From: Kolteria novifilia
GTDB taxonomy: Bacteria; Planctomycetota; Planctomycetia; Kolteriales; Kolteriaceae
Length of the DNA: 64,000 bases
Assembly (NCBI GenBank): GCA_007748055.1
Contig: CP036279.1
Location: 4,340,001 to 4,404,000 of the forward strand
Direction: 5' to 3'
Shown: positions 53,196-62,072 of the stretch, piece after piece
How the letters are laid out: every line of letters begins with the position of its first letter
Position numbering within the stretch: the stretch's first letter is position 1
Notes under the pieces: generated by a model
Database searches by the model: none
The model's input: only the letters and a program-made list of their open reading frames with translations
What the model was told of the DNA's origin: nothing
Program-made: the position numbers and the translations under genes

Positions 53196-53226
53196 GTCAC
53201 TGGCTGACCAGCAGCCAGTGGCACCC
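53196..53226. repeat. Palindrome family B copy
   Basis: GTCACTGGCTGACCAGCAGC then CAGTGGCACCC; arms CACTGGCTG/CAGCCAGTG. It is the reverse orientation relative of the copy at 48415 and lies between convergent genes. Confidence 0.75.
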
Positions 53227-53319
53227 GAAAGGCAAGTCTTGACGGAACTCGAGCCGGCGAGGGAGTCGATCCGTGTCCTCGCCGACCGACGTTGAAGGCT
53301 CGAGACGAGCCGGACGGCC

Positions 53320-53967
53320 TCAGAAGGTAAAGGGATTGGATCGCTTCTCGTGGCCGATCGTGGTCGTGGGTCCGTGACCGGGATAGACGATGGTGGCGTC
53401 GGCGAGCGAGTAGAGCTTTTCGCGAATTCCCTTGCGAAGCAGCAAGCCGTCCCCGCCGGGAAAGTCGTAGCGTCCGATCCCGTTCTGGAAGAGAACATCC
53501 CCGCCGATGACGATCGGGGGTGTCGTCTCGACGCAAACGAACACGACGTGCCCCGGCGAATGCCCAGGAATCTCCCGCACTTCCCACTCGTAGCCGAGCG
53601 CCGTGAGCTTCTCGCCGTGCGCGACCGTCTTGTTCTGCGGCGGACTAGTGATCTCGGCCCCCGCCAGCCCACTGAGGTTCGCCATCGCATCGGTCAACAT
53701 CACCGCATCTCCCTCCCCGATGATCAGGGGAGCGGAGGGAAAGGCCTCCTTGAGCGACGCGTTGCCGGCGATGTGGTCGACGTGACCGTGGGTGTTCCAG
53801 ATCGCTTCAACGGTCAACTGGTGCTCGTCGATCCATTGCAGTAGCGCTCGGGTTTCGAACGATGGGTCGACGACGACGCACTTGCCTTCGGTCCGTCCGG
53901 TCAGGACATAAGCGTTCTCGCCGAAGGGGGGCGAAACGAAACATTCGATCTGAAGCGATTCGGGCAT
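53320..53967 (-). CDS. Metallo-beta-lactamase-fold hydrolase (glyoxalase II-like)
   Basis: A 216-residue cytoplasmic protein. The metal-binding motif THGHVDH gives His60, His62, Asp64 and His65; further ligands are in PGHSPGHVVF and YPGHGPTTTIGHE, typical of glyoxalase II-like thioesterases in the MBL fold. The substrate could be a glutathione or other thioester; it is not assigned. ATG 53967 is preferred over the upstream open start at 54015 because it has GGAAAG and the usual family N-terminus (IECFVSPPFGENAYVL). Confidence 0.88.
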   Translation of the reverse strand: MPESLQIECFVSPPFGENAYVLTGRTEGKCVVVDPSFETRALLQWIDEHQLTVEAIWNTHGHVDHIAGNASLKEAFPSAPLIIGEGDAVMLTDAMANLSGLAGAEITSPPQNKTVAHGEKLTALGYEWEVREIPGHSPGHVVFVCVETTPPIVIGGDVLFQNGIGRYDFPGGDGLLLRKGIREKLYSLADATIVYPGHGPTTTIGHEKRSNPFTF

Positions 53968-54166
53968 CTGACTGGCTTTCCGGTTGAGGATTCCATTCGG
54001 TCGAGGGCGGGACACTTCCTGGAGGTCCGCGGTCGCACACCTTTCAAACAGGGGCGTGGCCGCTAGAATGCCGAGCTGTGACGAACTTCGACGCCTCGAA
54101 ACGATGGCTCGAGGTCGGTCGCCTGTCGGTGGGGCAATTCACGGTTCTTTGTACTGACATTCGAAC

Positions 54167-55225
54167 ATGCGCTATCAAAACGTTCGCATCGATTCCTTCG
54201 CCTACAACCTTCCCGACGAGATCGTTTCGTCGGAGGAGATCGAGCGGCGCCTTGCTCCGTTGTATGGGCGACTCGGACTGCGAGAAGGTCGCCTCGAGCT
54301 GATGAGCGGGATCAAGGAACGGCGTTTCTTTCCCGCCGGTACCCTCCCTGGCCCAACTAGCTGCGAGACGGCCCGCCAAGCGCTCGAGGCCTCAAGCATC
54401 TCCGCCGAGCAGGTAGGCTGCCTCATTCACGCGTCGGTCTGCCGCGACTACATGGAGCCCGCGACCGCGTGCCGCGTTCATCACGAACTCGGTTTGCCCG
54501 AGGACGCAACTCTTTTTGATCTATCCAATGCATGTCTCGGCTTCATGAATGCGATGACCCAAATCGCGAACATGATCGAGCTGGGGCAAATCGAGGCGGG
54601 GTTGGTCGTCTCGACCGAATCCTCGCGGGACCTGGTGGAAGCCACGATCGACCTCCTCAATCGCGACGAGTCGCTGAAGCGAAACGACATCAAGGACGCC
54701 TTCGCCAGCTTGACGATCGGCTCGGCTTCGGTCGCGGCGGTGCTGACCCATCAGCGGCTCTCTCCGACCGGTCCTCGTTTGCTCGGAGGGGCTTACCGGT
54801 CGGCGACGGCGCATCACGCCCTCTGCCGTGGGGGCCCCGATGCCAGCCTCGGCGAGTCGCGTCCCTTGATGAAGACCGACTCCGAAACAATGTTAGTCGC
54901 CGGATGCGATCTCGCGCGAGAGACCTGGGAGAAATTTCGTCGCGAGATGCATTGGGCCGACGATGTTCCCGAGCGATTCTTCGCCCATCAGGTCGGCAGC
55001 GCCCATCGGCGCCGGCTCTGCGAGTTGCTCAAGCTCGATCCCGACAAGGATCTGACGACGCTCGAATGGCTCGGCAACACGGGATCGGCGGCCCTACCCA
55101 CGACGACCGCGCTGGCGATCGAACAGGGGTTCCTTCGTCCCGGCGATCGTTTCGCGATGCTCGGGATCGGGAGTGGCCTCACGTGCATGATGCTCGCCGG
55201 CGAGATGTCCCCTTCCCACGCGTAG
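54167..55225 (+). CDS. OleA/FabH-like 3-oxoacyl-ACP synthase III-type thiolase
   Basis: A 352-residue protein of the thiolase superfamily. Catalytic Cys123 in FDLSNACLGFMNAM, His274 in FFAHQVGSAH and Asn304 in WLGNTGSAALPTT are all present. The N-terminus (SSEEIERRLAPLYGRLGLRE) and the C-terminus (RFAMLGIGSGLTCMMLAGEM) resemble OleA, which joins two fatty acyl-CoAs head-to-head, more than FabH, but I cannot prove it. No OleB, OleC or OleD genes are adjacent. Planctomycetes are known to make long-chain olefins, so an Ole role is plausible. ATG 54167. Confidence 0.82.
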   Translation: MRYQNVRIDSFAYNLPDEIVSSEEIERRLAPLYGRLGLREGRLELMSGIKERRFFPAGTLPGPTSCETARQALEASSISAEQVGCLIHASVCRDYMEPATACRVHHELGLPEDATLFDLSNACLGFMNAMTQIANMIELGQIEAGLVVSTESSRDLVEATIDLLNRDESLKRNDIKDAFASLTIGSASVAAVLTHQRLSPTGPRLLGGAYRSATAHHALCRGGPDASLGESRPLMKTDSETMLVAGCDLARETWEKFRREMHWADDVPERFFAHQVGSAHRRRLCELLKLDPDKDLTTLEWLGNTGSAALPTTTALAIEQGFLRPGDRFAMLGIGSGLTCMMLAGEMSPSHA

Positions 55226-55286
55226 GCCCACCACGAAGACCGAGCGACGTTCGCGTCAGTCAATGGCCTGACCTACGGGAAGAGGG

Positions 55287-57479
55287 TTACGCCGGTTCGA
55301 CGGGAGCGCGACATAGCACAAAGCGTTTGGGGCCGACCGAGGGGAATTCAATAGTCGCTTTGCGATCCTCCCCAGCCCCCTCAAGCTGCAAGATGAGCCC
55401 CTGCCCGTAGACCGGATGCCGGACCGCCATGCCGCGATAGAAACGATCGGCCGGCGACGGTCCGCTAGCGCCATGGACGAGCGGGATGCTCGGTTCCTCC
55501 CAAGAAGGCTCCTGGCTGTAGTCGTCCGCGAACGAGTCCGCCCCCTCGCGCCAATCGTCGGCCCGGTCCTCGCGATCGAGGAAATCGTCGGGCAATTCCG
55601 CCAAAAACGGGCTCGGCGACATGTAGTTGGTGCGCCCCTGATAGAGTCGCCGTTGCGTGTAGCTAATCGTCAACTCTTCCCGCGCCCGGGTGATGCCGAC
55701 GAACGCGAGCCGCCGTTCCTCTTCCTCGTTGCCCTCCTCGACACCGCGTTGGTGGGGCAGGATGTCGTGTTCGAACGCGACGAGGTAGACGATCGGGAAC
55801 TCGAGCCCCTTGGCCGCGTGCAACGTCATCAACGTCACCACATCGGCGCTCGCGTCGCGCCGGTCCGCGTCGCTGGTCAGGGCGGCCTGCTCCATGTAGG
55901 CGAGCAGATCCTCCTCGGGGTTCTCCACCGACCAGGAACGCGCCGCACCGATCATTTCCTCGAGAAGGCCGAGCCGCGTCTGGCGTTCCTCCTCGGGAAG
56001 ATCGTCCAATTGATCGCGATACGCGGTCAGACTGAGGATGGTGTCGATGGCGACCGCGGGGGCGAGCGTTTTGATCTCCTCGAGTTCCCGGAGCAGCTTG
56101 CCGAACGATCGCAGCGACGCCGCCGGCTTGCCCTTGATCGACTTGACGTCGGAAACGTTCGCGGTCGCCTCGGCGAGGGAGATCCCATGAGCGCGGGCGT
56201 GGGTCGCGAGACGTTCGAGCGTCCGCTGTCCGATCCCGCGCGGGGGCGACCCGACGGCGCGAAGGTAGGCCGCGTCGTCCTTCGGGTTGAGCGTCAGCCG
56301 CAAGTACGCGACGACATCCCGGATCTCCTTGCGTTCGAAGAAGGAGTAGCCCCCAATGACCTGGTAGGGAATATGGCGGGCGCGAAAAGCGGCTTCGAAC
56401 GGCCGCGTCAAACTGCTGACACGCACGAAGATCGCGACGTCCCCGAAACGCCGCCCCCCCACCTCGACCCCCTCGCAAATATCGTTCGCGATCGCGTTGG
56501 CCTCGACGTCATCGCTCTGATAGCAGATGACGCGAACCCGGCTGCCGGGGGGATTGTCGGTGATCAACTCCTTGTGTTTGCGACGGCTGTTCTGCCGAAT
56601 GAGCTGATCGGCGATCGAGAGAATATTCGCGGTGCTGCGATAGTTCTGCTCGAGGCGAAAGACCGACGCGCCGGGAAAGTCGTCCTCGAAGTGTAGGATG
56701 TTGTTCAGGTTCGCCCCCCGCCAGCCGTAGATCGACTGGTCGGGATCGCCGGTCACGCACAGGTTTTGGACCTTCAGCGACATGCCTCGCGCGATCGCGT
56801 ACTGGGCGAGGTTGGTGTCCTGGTACTCGTCGACGAGGATGTAGCGGAACCGTTCGTCGAGCTGCGTTCTCACTTCCTCGTCGCGGCGCAACAGATCGGC
56901 GAAGACGAAGAGCAAGTCGTCGAAGTCGAACGCATTCTGCTCCTTGAGCCGCTCCTGGTAGCGCGGATAGACGTCGGCGACGAGACGATCGAAGTAGTCG
57001 GCCGCTTGAGACTGGAACTCCGCCGGCGAGGTCAACTCGTTCTTGAGATTGCTGATGCGATGCTGAAACTTTCCCGGCGGGAAGTGGCCGGTGTCGAGCC
57101 CCATCTCCTTGATGATGCTCGTCAGGGCCCGGCTTCGGTCGGACTCGTCCAGGATCGAGAAGTTCGGCTCGAAACCCGCTCGCTCGCCATAGCGACGCAA
57201 CATGCGGGCGCAGAAGCCGTGAAAGGTGCACGTCAGCGGCGGTCGCCCGACGATCAGCGACGCCAAACGATGGCGCATCTCGTCGGCGGCCTTGTTCGTG
57301 AAGGTGACCGCGAGCACCGACGAGGAGGGAATCCCCACCTCGTTGACCATGTGGGCGATGCGGTGCGTGATCACGCGGGTCTTCCCGCTGCCGGGGCCGG
57401 CGAGGACCAACATCGGCCCTTCCGTGTGCGCGACCGCGGCACGCTGCGCGTCGTTGAGTCCATCGAAGAGTCGGGACAT
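55287..57479 (-). CDS. pcrA: UvrD/PcrA-type superfamily 1 DNA helicase
   Basis: A 730-residue protein. Walker A AGPGSGKT with Lys33, motif II LVDEYQDTN near residue 215, motif III GDPDQSIYGWRGAN, motif IV FRLEQNYRS, motif V MTLHAAKGLEFPIVYLVAFE and motif VI EEERRLAFVGITRAREELTI are all visible. It is a 3'-to-5' helicase for repair and replication restart. The C-terminus ends in a region like the usual Tudor-like domain (YRGMAVRHPVYGQGLILQLE). ATG 57479 is the family start (SRLFDGLNDAQRAAV); the open frame to 57605 is not needed. Confidence 0.94.
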   Translation of the reverse strand: MSRLFDGLNDAQRAAVAHTEGPMLVLAGPGSGKTRVITHRIAHMVNEVGIPSSSVLAVTFTNKAADEMRHRLASLIVGRPPLTCTFHGFCARMLRRYGERAGFEPNFSILDESDRSRALTSIIKEMGLDTGHFPPGKFQHRISNLKNELTSPAEFQSQAADYFDRLVADVYPRYQERLKEQNAFDFDDLLFVFADLLRRDEEVRTQLDERFRYILVDEYQDTNLAQYAIARGMSLKVQNLCVTGDPDQSIYGWRGANLNNILHFEDDFPGASVFRLEQNYRSTANILSIADQLIRQNSRRKHKELITDNPPGSRVRVICYQSDDVEANAIANDICEGVEVGGRRFGDVAIFVRVSSLTRPFEAAFRARHIPYQVIGGYSFFERKEIRDVVAYLRLTLNPKDDAAYLRAVGSPPRGIGQRTLERLATHARAHGISLAEATANVSDVKSIKGKPAASLRSFGKLLRELEEIKTLAPAVAIDTILSLTAYRDQLDDLPEEERQTRLGLLEEMIGAARSWSVENPEEDLLAYMEQAALTSDADRRDASADVVTLMTLHAAKGLEFPIVYLVAFEHDILPHQRGVEEGNEEEERRLAFVGITRAREELTISYTQRRLYQGRTNYMSPSPFLAELPDDFLDREDRADDWREGADSFADDYSQEPSWEEPSIPLVHGASGPSPADRFYRGMAVRHPVYGQGLILQLEGAGEDRKATIEFPSVGPKRFVLCRAPVEPA

Positions 57480-57680
57480 CGGGAATCCCTTCGCCAATGT
57501 GCCTCGAGGTTGAAACGGCTCAAACCGTCGGGTGTTCGTGGCGGGCAACGGCCTGCCCCCTTCCGCGTGCCCGCGCGAGCGACTAGGGAACCTGACGGAG
57601 TTCAACCAAGAGAAAAGCGTCGTTCAGCTATCCAAATCGAATGGAGTATTGTACGGGCTCGGCGCGGTCGCGTCGCGACT

Positions 57681-58508
57681 TCATGGAGAAACGTCGCTCG
57701 TCGCCTGCTCGGCAAAGGCTCCCGTGAGGAACGCCGCAAGTCGCCGCCGGTAGATCTCGCCACCGTAAGCCATCAGGCCGATGTGCTGGGCATCGGCGAC
57801 CTCGAAGAGCTCCTTTGGACCGCCCGCCAGCTCGAAGAGTTCCTGAGCCATCTGGATCGGGACGAGGTTGTCGCGTTTGCCGTGTCCGATGAAGAGAGGG
57901 CGATGATAGGAACTGATGCGGTCGCGGTTGTCGAACCGGGTCACCATCAGCCAAGGAAAGGGTAACCACGGGTAGACCAAGCGGGCGACGTCCGGCAGCG
58001 AGGTGAACGTGCTCTCGATCACCAAGCAGCGATGCTCGACCGCGAGTGCCAGTTCGAGGGCGACCGCGCCTCCCAGGGAGCGACCGAAGATCACCACGCG
58101 CTCGGGCGAAATCCCCTTCTCCTCGACGAGCCAGCGGTACGCCGCTCGGCTGTCGCGATAGAAGCCCTCCTCCGACGGTCGGCCGTCGCTCTTGCCGTAG
58201 CCACGGTAGTCGATCGCGAAGAAGTCGACATCGAACGATCCGAGCCATTCGCGAATCAGCTCGGCGCGCCACGCGAGACTACCGGCATTGCCGTGGAAGA
58301 AGAGCACCACCGGCTTGGGCGTCCCTTCGTCGACGACGATTCGCGGCTGTTCGCGACGGTCGGCGTCGGTGCAGTACCAACCGTGAAGCGAGACCCCGTC
58401 CTCGGTCGAAAAGAGGATATCCTCGTAGACCAATCCTTGGGGCAGCCAGTCACCCGCGGGATGCTGCTCGGGCTTGAAGATCAGATTTCGTTCGATGTTC
58501 GTGACCAT
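57681..58508 (-). CDS. Alpha/beta hydrolase (BEM46-like), downstream tandem copy
   Basis: A 276-residue protein with alpha/beta hydrolase features: VLFFHGNAGSLAWRAELI (oxyanion region), the nucleophile elbow GRSLGGAVALELA (Ser in GxSxG), and SSYHRPLFIGHGKRDNLVPI carrying the acid and His-turn region. No signal peptide is clear. It is the second of two tandem genes; the first ends just before it (with a TAG-GTG overlap if GTG 58526 is used; ATG 58508 with GAGGA is preferred). The catalytic His may be in DAQHIGLM. Confidence 0.85.
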   Translation of the reverse strand: MVTNIERNLIFKPEQHPAGDWLPQGLVYEDILFSTEDGVSLHGWYCTDADRREQPRIVVDEGTPKPVVLFFHGNAGSLAWRAELIREWLGSFDVDFFAIDYRGYGKSDGRPSEEGFYRDSRAAYRWLVEEKGISPERVVIFGRSLGGAVALELALAVEHRCLVIESTFTSLPDVARLVYPWLPFPWLMVTRFDNRDRISSYHRPLFIGHGKRDNLVPIQMAQELFELAGGPKELFEVADAQHIGLMAYGGEIYRRRLAAFLTGAFAEQATSDVSP

Positions 58509-58525
58509 CGAGTCCTCGAATCCCA

Positions 58526-59353
58526 CTACTGCTGAAGGAACCGCCTCACCTCGTCGAAGAAGACTCCGTCGGCGATGTCGTTGTGACCGCGATCGGGCCG
58601 AATCAACACCCCTTTGGGCTCCCCGGCGGCCTCGAAGAGCCGCTTGCCGTGCGAGACCGGGATGATCGCGTCACGTTCGCCGTGCGTCAGGAACAGCTTA
58701 CCTCGATATTGGGCGATCCGTTGGTACGACGGAAAGCGATTGCGCATCACCATGCGGACCGGCAACCAGGGATAGAGTTCCGCCGCCACCTCCGGAGCTC
58801 CCGCGAATGGGCACAAGAGGATCAGCGCCCGATGGGGAACTTCGAGCGCCAGCTCCAACGCGACCGCGGCGCCGAGGGAGGCTCCGCAAAGCATGATGCG
58901 ATCGGGATCGATCCCGAACTCATCGGTCAGCCAACGGTACGCCGCTCGGCTATCACGGTAGAGGCCTTGCTCGTAAGGCGTTCCCTCGCTGCGTCCGAAG
59001 CCGCGGTAGTCGAACAGAAGCACATCGGCCCCGAGCGTCTCCTGCCAGCGCCGGGCAAGTGCCGCTCGACTGCTGATCTCGCCGCCGTTGCCGTGACAGA
59101 AGAGCACGACCGGCCGTTCGTCTTCCTTCTCCGTCGACAGCGCTGTCGGGCACGGACAGTACCAAGCCTCGATGAGCAGTCCGTCATCGGTCGTCAGCCA
59201 GTAGGGTTCATGTGTGAAATCGCGAGGGACTTGGCGAATCCCCCCTCGTGGGTAGAGGAGGAAGGTCTCCAAACTCATCATCAACAGGACGAGCAGACAA
59301 TAGGCGCCAAGTCCCCAAGCGGCGAGGAATGCGGCTTGCTTCACCAAGGGCAT
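58526..59353 (-). CDS. Alpha/beta hydrolase (BEM46-like), membrane-anchored tandem copy
   Basis: A 275-residue protein. An N-terminal hydrophobic helix (FLAAWGLGAYCLLVLLMMSL) would anchor it to a membrane, with the catalytic domain outside or inside. Nucleophile elbow CGASLGAAVALELA, VVLFCHGNGGEISSRAALAR, and SYQRIAQYRGKLFLTHGERD, with His near PDRGHNDIADG. It shares the stretch YRDSRAAYRWL with the downstream copy, so the two are a tandem duplication that has diverged. It would act on an ester or similar bond; substrate unknown. ATG 59353. Confidence 0.85.
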   Translation of the reverse strand: MPLVKQAAFLAAWGLGAYCLLVLLMMSLETFLLYPRGGIRQVPRDFTHEPYWLTTDDGLLIEAWYCPCPTALSTEKEDERPVVLFCHGNGGEISSRAALARRWQETLGADVLLFDYRGFGRSEGTPYEQGLYRDSRAAYRWLTDEFGIDPDRIMLCGASLGAAVALELALEVPHRALILLCPFAGAPEVAAELYPWLPVRMVMRNRFPSYQRIAQYRGKLFLTHGERDAIIPVSHGKRLFEAAGEPKGVLIRPDRGHNDIADGVFFDEVRRFLQQ

Positions 59354-59510
59354 GAAGAGATCCCGAGTACGAACGTCTGAGGCATGATGGTGGATGGTTC
59401 TAATGAGTTGGGGACGATTCCCGATCCGAGATCAATCCTTGCGATGGCGTTGCGGCGACGAAGCCGTCGACAGTTCACGACACGTATTCACGGAACATGT
59501 GAGTCCTTTC

Positions 59511-59541
59511 CGCATGCCCACGCAAGCGTGAGCATGGGACC
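59511..59541. repeat. Palindrome family A copy
   Basis: CGCATGCCCACGCAAGCGTG then AGCATGGGACCC, an inverted repeat in the gap between the cupin gene and the hydrolases. Confidence 0.65.
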
Positions 59542-59574
59542 CAGCACCCGGATCGTGGCACCTCGGGGCGAATG

Positions 59575-59925
59575 CTAGCAACTCTTGTCCATCCGCGGAA
59601 CCAGGCAGAGGAACTTCATCGCCTCACCGCCGGTGTTTCGGAACTGATGGACCTCGCCGCTGGCAACGTAGACGCAGTCGCCGCCGCGCAGGGGTCGTTC
59701 CTCGTTTCCCTCGAGCACCACGCCCTCCCCGGAGAGAACGAAGACTTCATGCTCGTAGGGATGGGAGTGATGGGGAGTCTCGCCTCCCGGTGCGACCTCG
59801 AACTGCCTCATCACGAAGTTCGGTGCACCGTCCCCTTCACCAATCAGGACGCGCATCGATACCTGCTTGGCCCCCTCCATCGCGACCGGTTCGGCCGGAA
59901 TCGACTCTGACGGGCAAACTTTCAT
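59575..59925 (-). CDS. Small cupin-domain protein
   Basis: A 116-residue single-cupin protein. The first cupin motif is PGGETPHHSHPYEHEVFVLS with three His and a Glu for metal binding; the second is around GDCVYVASGEVHQFRNTGGE. It may be an oxygenase, isomerase or a sugar-binding protein; no substrate is shown. ATG 59925 overlaps the stop of the upstream small membrane protein gene as ATGA. Homology begins at ATG 59925; the open frame to 60093 is not needed. It is the last gene of the DUF6807 operon. Confidence 0.85.
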   Translation of the reverse strand: MKVCPSESIPAEPVAMEGAKQVSMRVLIGEGDGAPNFVMRQFEVAPGGETPHHSHPYEHEVFVLSGEGVVLEGNEERPLRGGDCVYVASGEVHQFRNTGGEAMKFLCLVPRMDKSC

Positions 59926-60284
59926 GACCTCTTCTCTCCATCCTCGGCGACCTCGCTCTCCACGAGCGTCGCGTCCCTGGTGTCGTTCTGGTCCCCGGAC
60001 GTCGCGGAGGGCCCTTCGTCGAAGAATCGGTCCAGACCGATCGTCAAGACGACGAGGACCAAGATGACCGAGACCTCCCCCACAATCAACCACAGGGCGT
60101 GGTCGTCAATCCACTCCATCCACGGGGGCATCGGCGCCATCGGGGCCGCTTGCTCACCGATCGCGTACGTCGGCGTCGGGACGTAGAACCACCCGACGAG
60201 ATACGTGAAGATCGTGATGAGCAAACCACCGCACGCAATCAGCAAAAGGAAGTAGAACGGATTTCGTATGGGCGCTGCCGCCAT
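59922..60284 (-). CDS. Small two-helix membrane protein
   Basis: A 120-residue protein with two transmembrane helices (FYFLLLIACGGLLITIFTYL, about 8-30; and ALWLIVGEVSVILVLVVLTI, about 60-80) and an acidic C-terminal tail. A Pro-rich loop (PPWMEW) lies between them. I do not recognise it. ATG 60284 lies 2 bp after the stop of the DUF6807 gene with GGAG just upstream, and its end overlaps the cupin gene by 4 bp. The three are clearly an operon. Confidence 0.78.
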   Translation of the reverse strand: MAAAPIRNPFYFLLLIACGGLLITIFTYLVGWFYVPTPTYAIGEQAAPMAPMPPWMEWIDDHALWLIVGEVSVILVLVVLTIGLDRFFDEGPSATSGDQNDTRDATLVESEVAEDGEKRS

Positions 60285-60286
60285 CG

Positions 60287-61474
60287 TCACTCCACCACCA
60301 CGCTCGGGGGCGAAACCATATCCTGGTACTGCCGCTCGATCTGTTCCCTCGTCACCTTCTCGTTCGTCGAGACCCAAAAGCGATAGTGGACCCGAAGTGG
60401 CTTCTTCGCGGTGACCTCATAGGGGAAGTACTCACCGAACCGGCCGTAGCCGCGCTCGGAAAACTCGGCGTTGTCGGGGTTCTTCGGGTCGGAGAGATAG
60501 GCGACGGTGATCGGTTCGCCGTCGAGCTTGTACTGCAGCGCGTTCCAGGGCAGATCCTTGTGATCGGGCCCATTGAACTGCTTGTTCGCCGGCATGTCGC
60601 TCCACTTCTCCGGTCGAAGATAGCGACCGTCGTTCGATTCGGCCAGCGCCTGCGCCGCCCGGAACTGAACGCCCGCGTGCTGCCGGTCTCCTTCGAGCCG
60701 GACGGGACCGTCGACCGCCGCCAGCTCCGAACGGAAGTCAATGAGCATCGTCTCCTTGTCGATCGGAAAGACGCGAAGCATTCGTGTCTCCTCGAGGAAA
60801 GTCTTGCCCTCGCGATCGTTCCAGTCGATCCGCAGTTCATGCCCGCCGAAAACCGGTCCGAGGAACTCGTTGACGATCTCCCGATGGGCCTGGTGTTCTC
60901 CCTTTCTCGCATGCCAAATGTCGAGTTTGCGGTCTCCCGCGGTGATCCTATTGTAGCCGAAGAAGATGCCGCGATGATGCGGGAACTTGCCTCCGAGGCC
61001 CTTCGTGATCAACCGCTTGCCATCGGGCCGGAAGACGTGGTGGTAGACCTTCTTGGTCTCCTCGATGCGCTCGGGGTCGAAGCTCTCGTGCATGTAGGAA
61101 GCGAGCGGGGAGCCGTCGAAGCGTAGTTGCGTCCACTTGCCCGGCTCCTCTTTCCACTCGAACTTGCCGTCGGCGCAGTCGACCCCGAGCTTGATCGTGG
61201 CTGGCTCGGACTTGCCCTTGGCGAGCTGATCGACCACCCACCAAACGCGGGTCTTGCCCCCCGGTTGCTTCTCGAGTTGAGCGGGATAGCGCGACGTGCC
61301 CTGCTCGACGCACGCCGGCTTGGTGTGAGCGTCCGCGGGAAGCTCGAGGTCGACGTGAACCGGAACTCCCTCCCGGTCGACCTTCCCGGCTTCGACGTTC
61401 ACTTTCCACTGTTGGCCCATCGCCAGACAGGGAACAATCGCCAACGCCACCAGAGCCCCAAATGGTTTGATCAT
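60287..61474 (-). CDS. DUF6807 (PmoA-like) family secreted protein
   Basis: A 395-residue protein with signal peptide (FGALVALAIVPCLAMG). The body matches the DUF6807 pattern common in planctomycetes: GKFPHHRGIFFGYNRITAGD, ADRKLDIWHARKGEHQA in outline, LEGDRQHAGVQFRAAQALAE and PWNALQYKLDGEPITVAYLS. Such proteins are sometimes called methane oxygenase PmoA but their function is unknown; they are often linked to sugar-acid metabolism. ATG 61474 follows GGGAGAAG. It heads the operon with the small membrane protein and the cupin. Confidence 0.84.
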   Translation of the reverse strand: MIKPFGALVALAIVPCLAMGQQWKVNVEAGKVDREGVPVHVDLELPADAHTKPACVEQGTSRYPAQLEKQPGGKTRVWWVVDQLAKGKSEPATIKLGVDCADGKFEWKEEPGKWTQLRFDGSPLASYMHESFDPERIEETKKVYHHVFRPDGKRLITKGLGGKFPHHRGIFFGYNRITAGDRKLDIWHARKGEHQAHREIVNEFLGPVFGGHELRIDWNDREGKTFLEETRMLRVFPIDKETMLIDFRSELAAVDGPVRLEGDRQHAGVQFRAAQALAESNDGRYLRPEKWSDMPANKQFNGPDHKDLPWNALQYKLDGEPITVAYLSDPKNPDNAEFSERGYGRFGEYFPYEVTAKKPLRVHYRFWVSTNEKVTREQIERQYQDMVSPPSVVVE

Positions 61475-61541
61475 TTCTTCTCCCTCAATGGTGTCGCACT
61501 ACGTGATCAGCAACGTTCGACTGCACGAGGATGCTCTTTGA

Positions 61542-61656
61542 TCTCCCTTGTCCAAGGGGAAAGCCTCTTTCGTCCCCCCCTGTCCAAGAGGGAGCAATTA
61601 GACTTCCCTTGGCCAAGAGGGAGCAATTGGACTGCCCTTTTGGAGCAAGGGGAGCG
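61542..61656. repeat. About four copies of an approximately 30-bp hairpin repeat
   Basis: CCAAGAGGGAGCAATTRGAC then TKCCC occurs at 61583 and 61613 (30-bp period), with two diverged copies on either side. Each has a CCCTTGG...CCAAGAGGG inverted arrangement. It is related in style to the CCCTCTCCC repeats near 6.2 kb but a different sequence. Confidence 0.75.
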
Positions 61657-62029
61657 TGTACGGATAAGCATCAAGTCTACTCAAGGTGCCCAAAACCGGA
61701 TCCTACCCGTCTCCCGCCGATCCGGTCTTGCGAGAAACCAAACGTCATCGTATGGGGACGTGTGGTGGAAAGGACCCTTCGAGCCGCTTTCCGAGCGACC
61801 TGGCGGCCGGTTGGGAGGAGAAGAGTCGTCCCTTCTTGGCACACCTCTCCCCTTTCCGCATTGACGAGGCACGCGGTCACCGGCCACCATTGGGAGGTGG
61901 TGTCCGTCCATCGCCCTCGGCAATGCGCGCCGACCGTCCTGGTGGCCGCGAGCCCTCACCCGCTCGATCGGGGACGGACCGAACCTGGGGAACCGACCTT
62001 CATCCGTGCCCGCGCCGCGGCCACGGAAC

Positions 62030-62072
62030 TTGACTGTATCATCAGTCGTGGTCTAGACTTAAGTTTAGACTG
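62030..62072 (+). promoter_or_regulatory. Promoter and palindromic operator of the 174-residue protein gene
   Basis: TTGACT (62030-62035), 18-bp spacer, TAGACT (62054-62059), start near 62066, then GGAAGGAG before ATG 62091. The -10 box lies in an imperfect palindrome CTAGACTTAAGTTTAG, with TAGACT repeated 12 bp apart, suggesting a repressor site. Confidence 0.6.
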
